Below are positions 5,737-5,779 of a DNA stretch of 5,779 nucleotides, piece after piece. A program made the position numbers and the translations under genes. Source of the stretch: Brevundimonas sp. (GTDB taxonomy: Bacteria > Pseudomonadota > Alphaproteobacteria > Caulobacterales > Caulobacteraceae); contig JALAGW010000355.1 in NCBI GenBank assembly GCA_022712235.1, forward strand, positions 1-5,779, given 5' to 3'. The first letter of the stretch is position 1. Each line of letters opens with the position of its first letter. Under the pieces are notes generated by a model, which did not search any database, was not told the DNA's origin, and saw nothing but the letters and a program-made list of their open reading frames with translations.

Positions 5737-5779
5737 ATAGCGCAGCCACTACGCCTCAGCTTGGCGCTGACGGTCCTGG

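Noticed and set aside
5756..5770. A small hairpin (TCAGC / GCTGA, 5-nt loop) after the nucleotidyltransferase-HEPN stop codon.
   Set aside because: The stem is only 5 bp with no T-run after it, so it does not qualify as an intrinsic terminator.
5749..5779. A possible C-terminal end of a convergent minus-strand gene (reading ...QDRQRQAEA, stop at 5751-5749); another frame stops at 5758-5756.
   Set aside because: Only about ten codons are in the window, too few to separate coding from chance.

Overview
The window looks like chromosomal DNA of a high-GC alphaproteobacterium, most plausibly Caulobacterales (Brevundimonas or Caulobacter-like). This is inferred from base composition, protein style and the kind of type II secretion (T2SS) proteins present. 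No rRNA, tRNA, CRISPR array or mobile element is visible. The window is gene-dense: the longest stretch without a gene is about 215 bp, at 4604-4818.

Layout. Positions 1-4603 hold part of a T2SS locus. Read from the right on the minus strand, it runs gspJ (4603-3980), gspK (3993-2938), gspL (2969-1887), then after an interruption gspM (849-163) and the start of another membrane protein, gspN- or gspC-like, that leaves the window at position 1. The interruption is a plus-strand pair, gspG (932-1441) and gspH (1410-1883). It diverges from gspM across an 82-bp spacer and converges on gspL with only 3 bp between stop codons. The usual order G-H-I-J-K-L-M-N has therefore been broken up, and no gspI is seen in the window.

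Function. GspG is the major pseudopilin. GspH, GspJ and GspK are minor pseudopilins that prime or cap the periplasmic pseudopilus. GspL and GspM form the inner-membrane assembly platform that links the pseudopilus to the cytoplasmic ATPase. The secretin GspD, ATPase GspE, platform protein GspF and prepilin peptidase are not in the window. Overlapping starts and stops (J/K, K/L, G/H, M/next gene) suggest translational coupling within each strand block.

Positions 4819-5736 hold an apparently unrelated plus-strand gene. It encodes a single-chain nucleotidyltransferase plus HEPN-domain protein, divergent from gspJ. A possible promoter lies so close to its ATG that the mRNA could be leaderless. 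The last 43 bp (5737-5779) contain no feature I can support.
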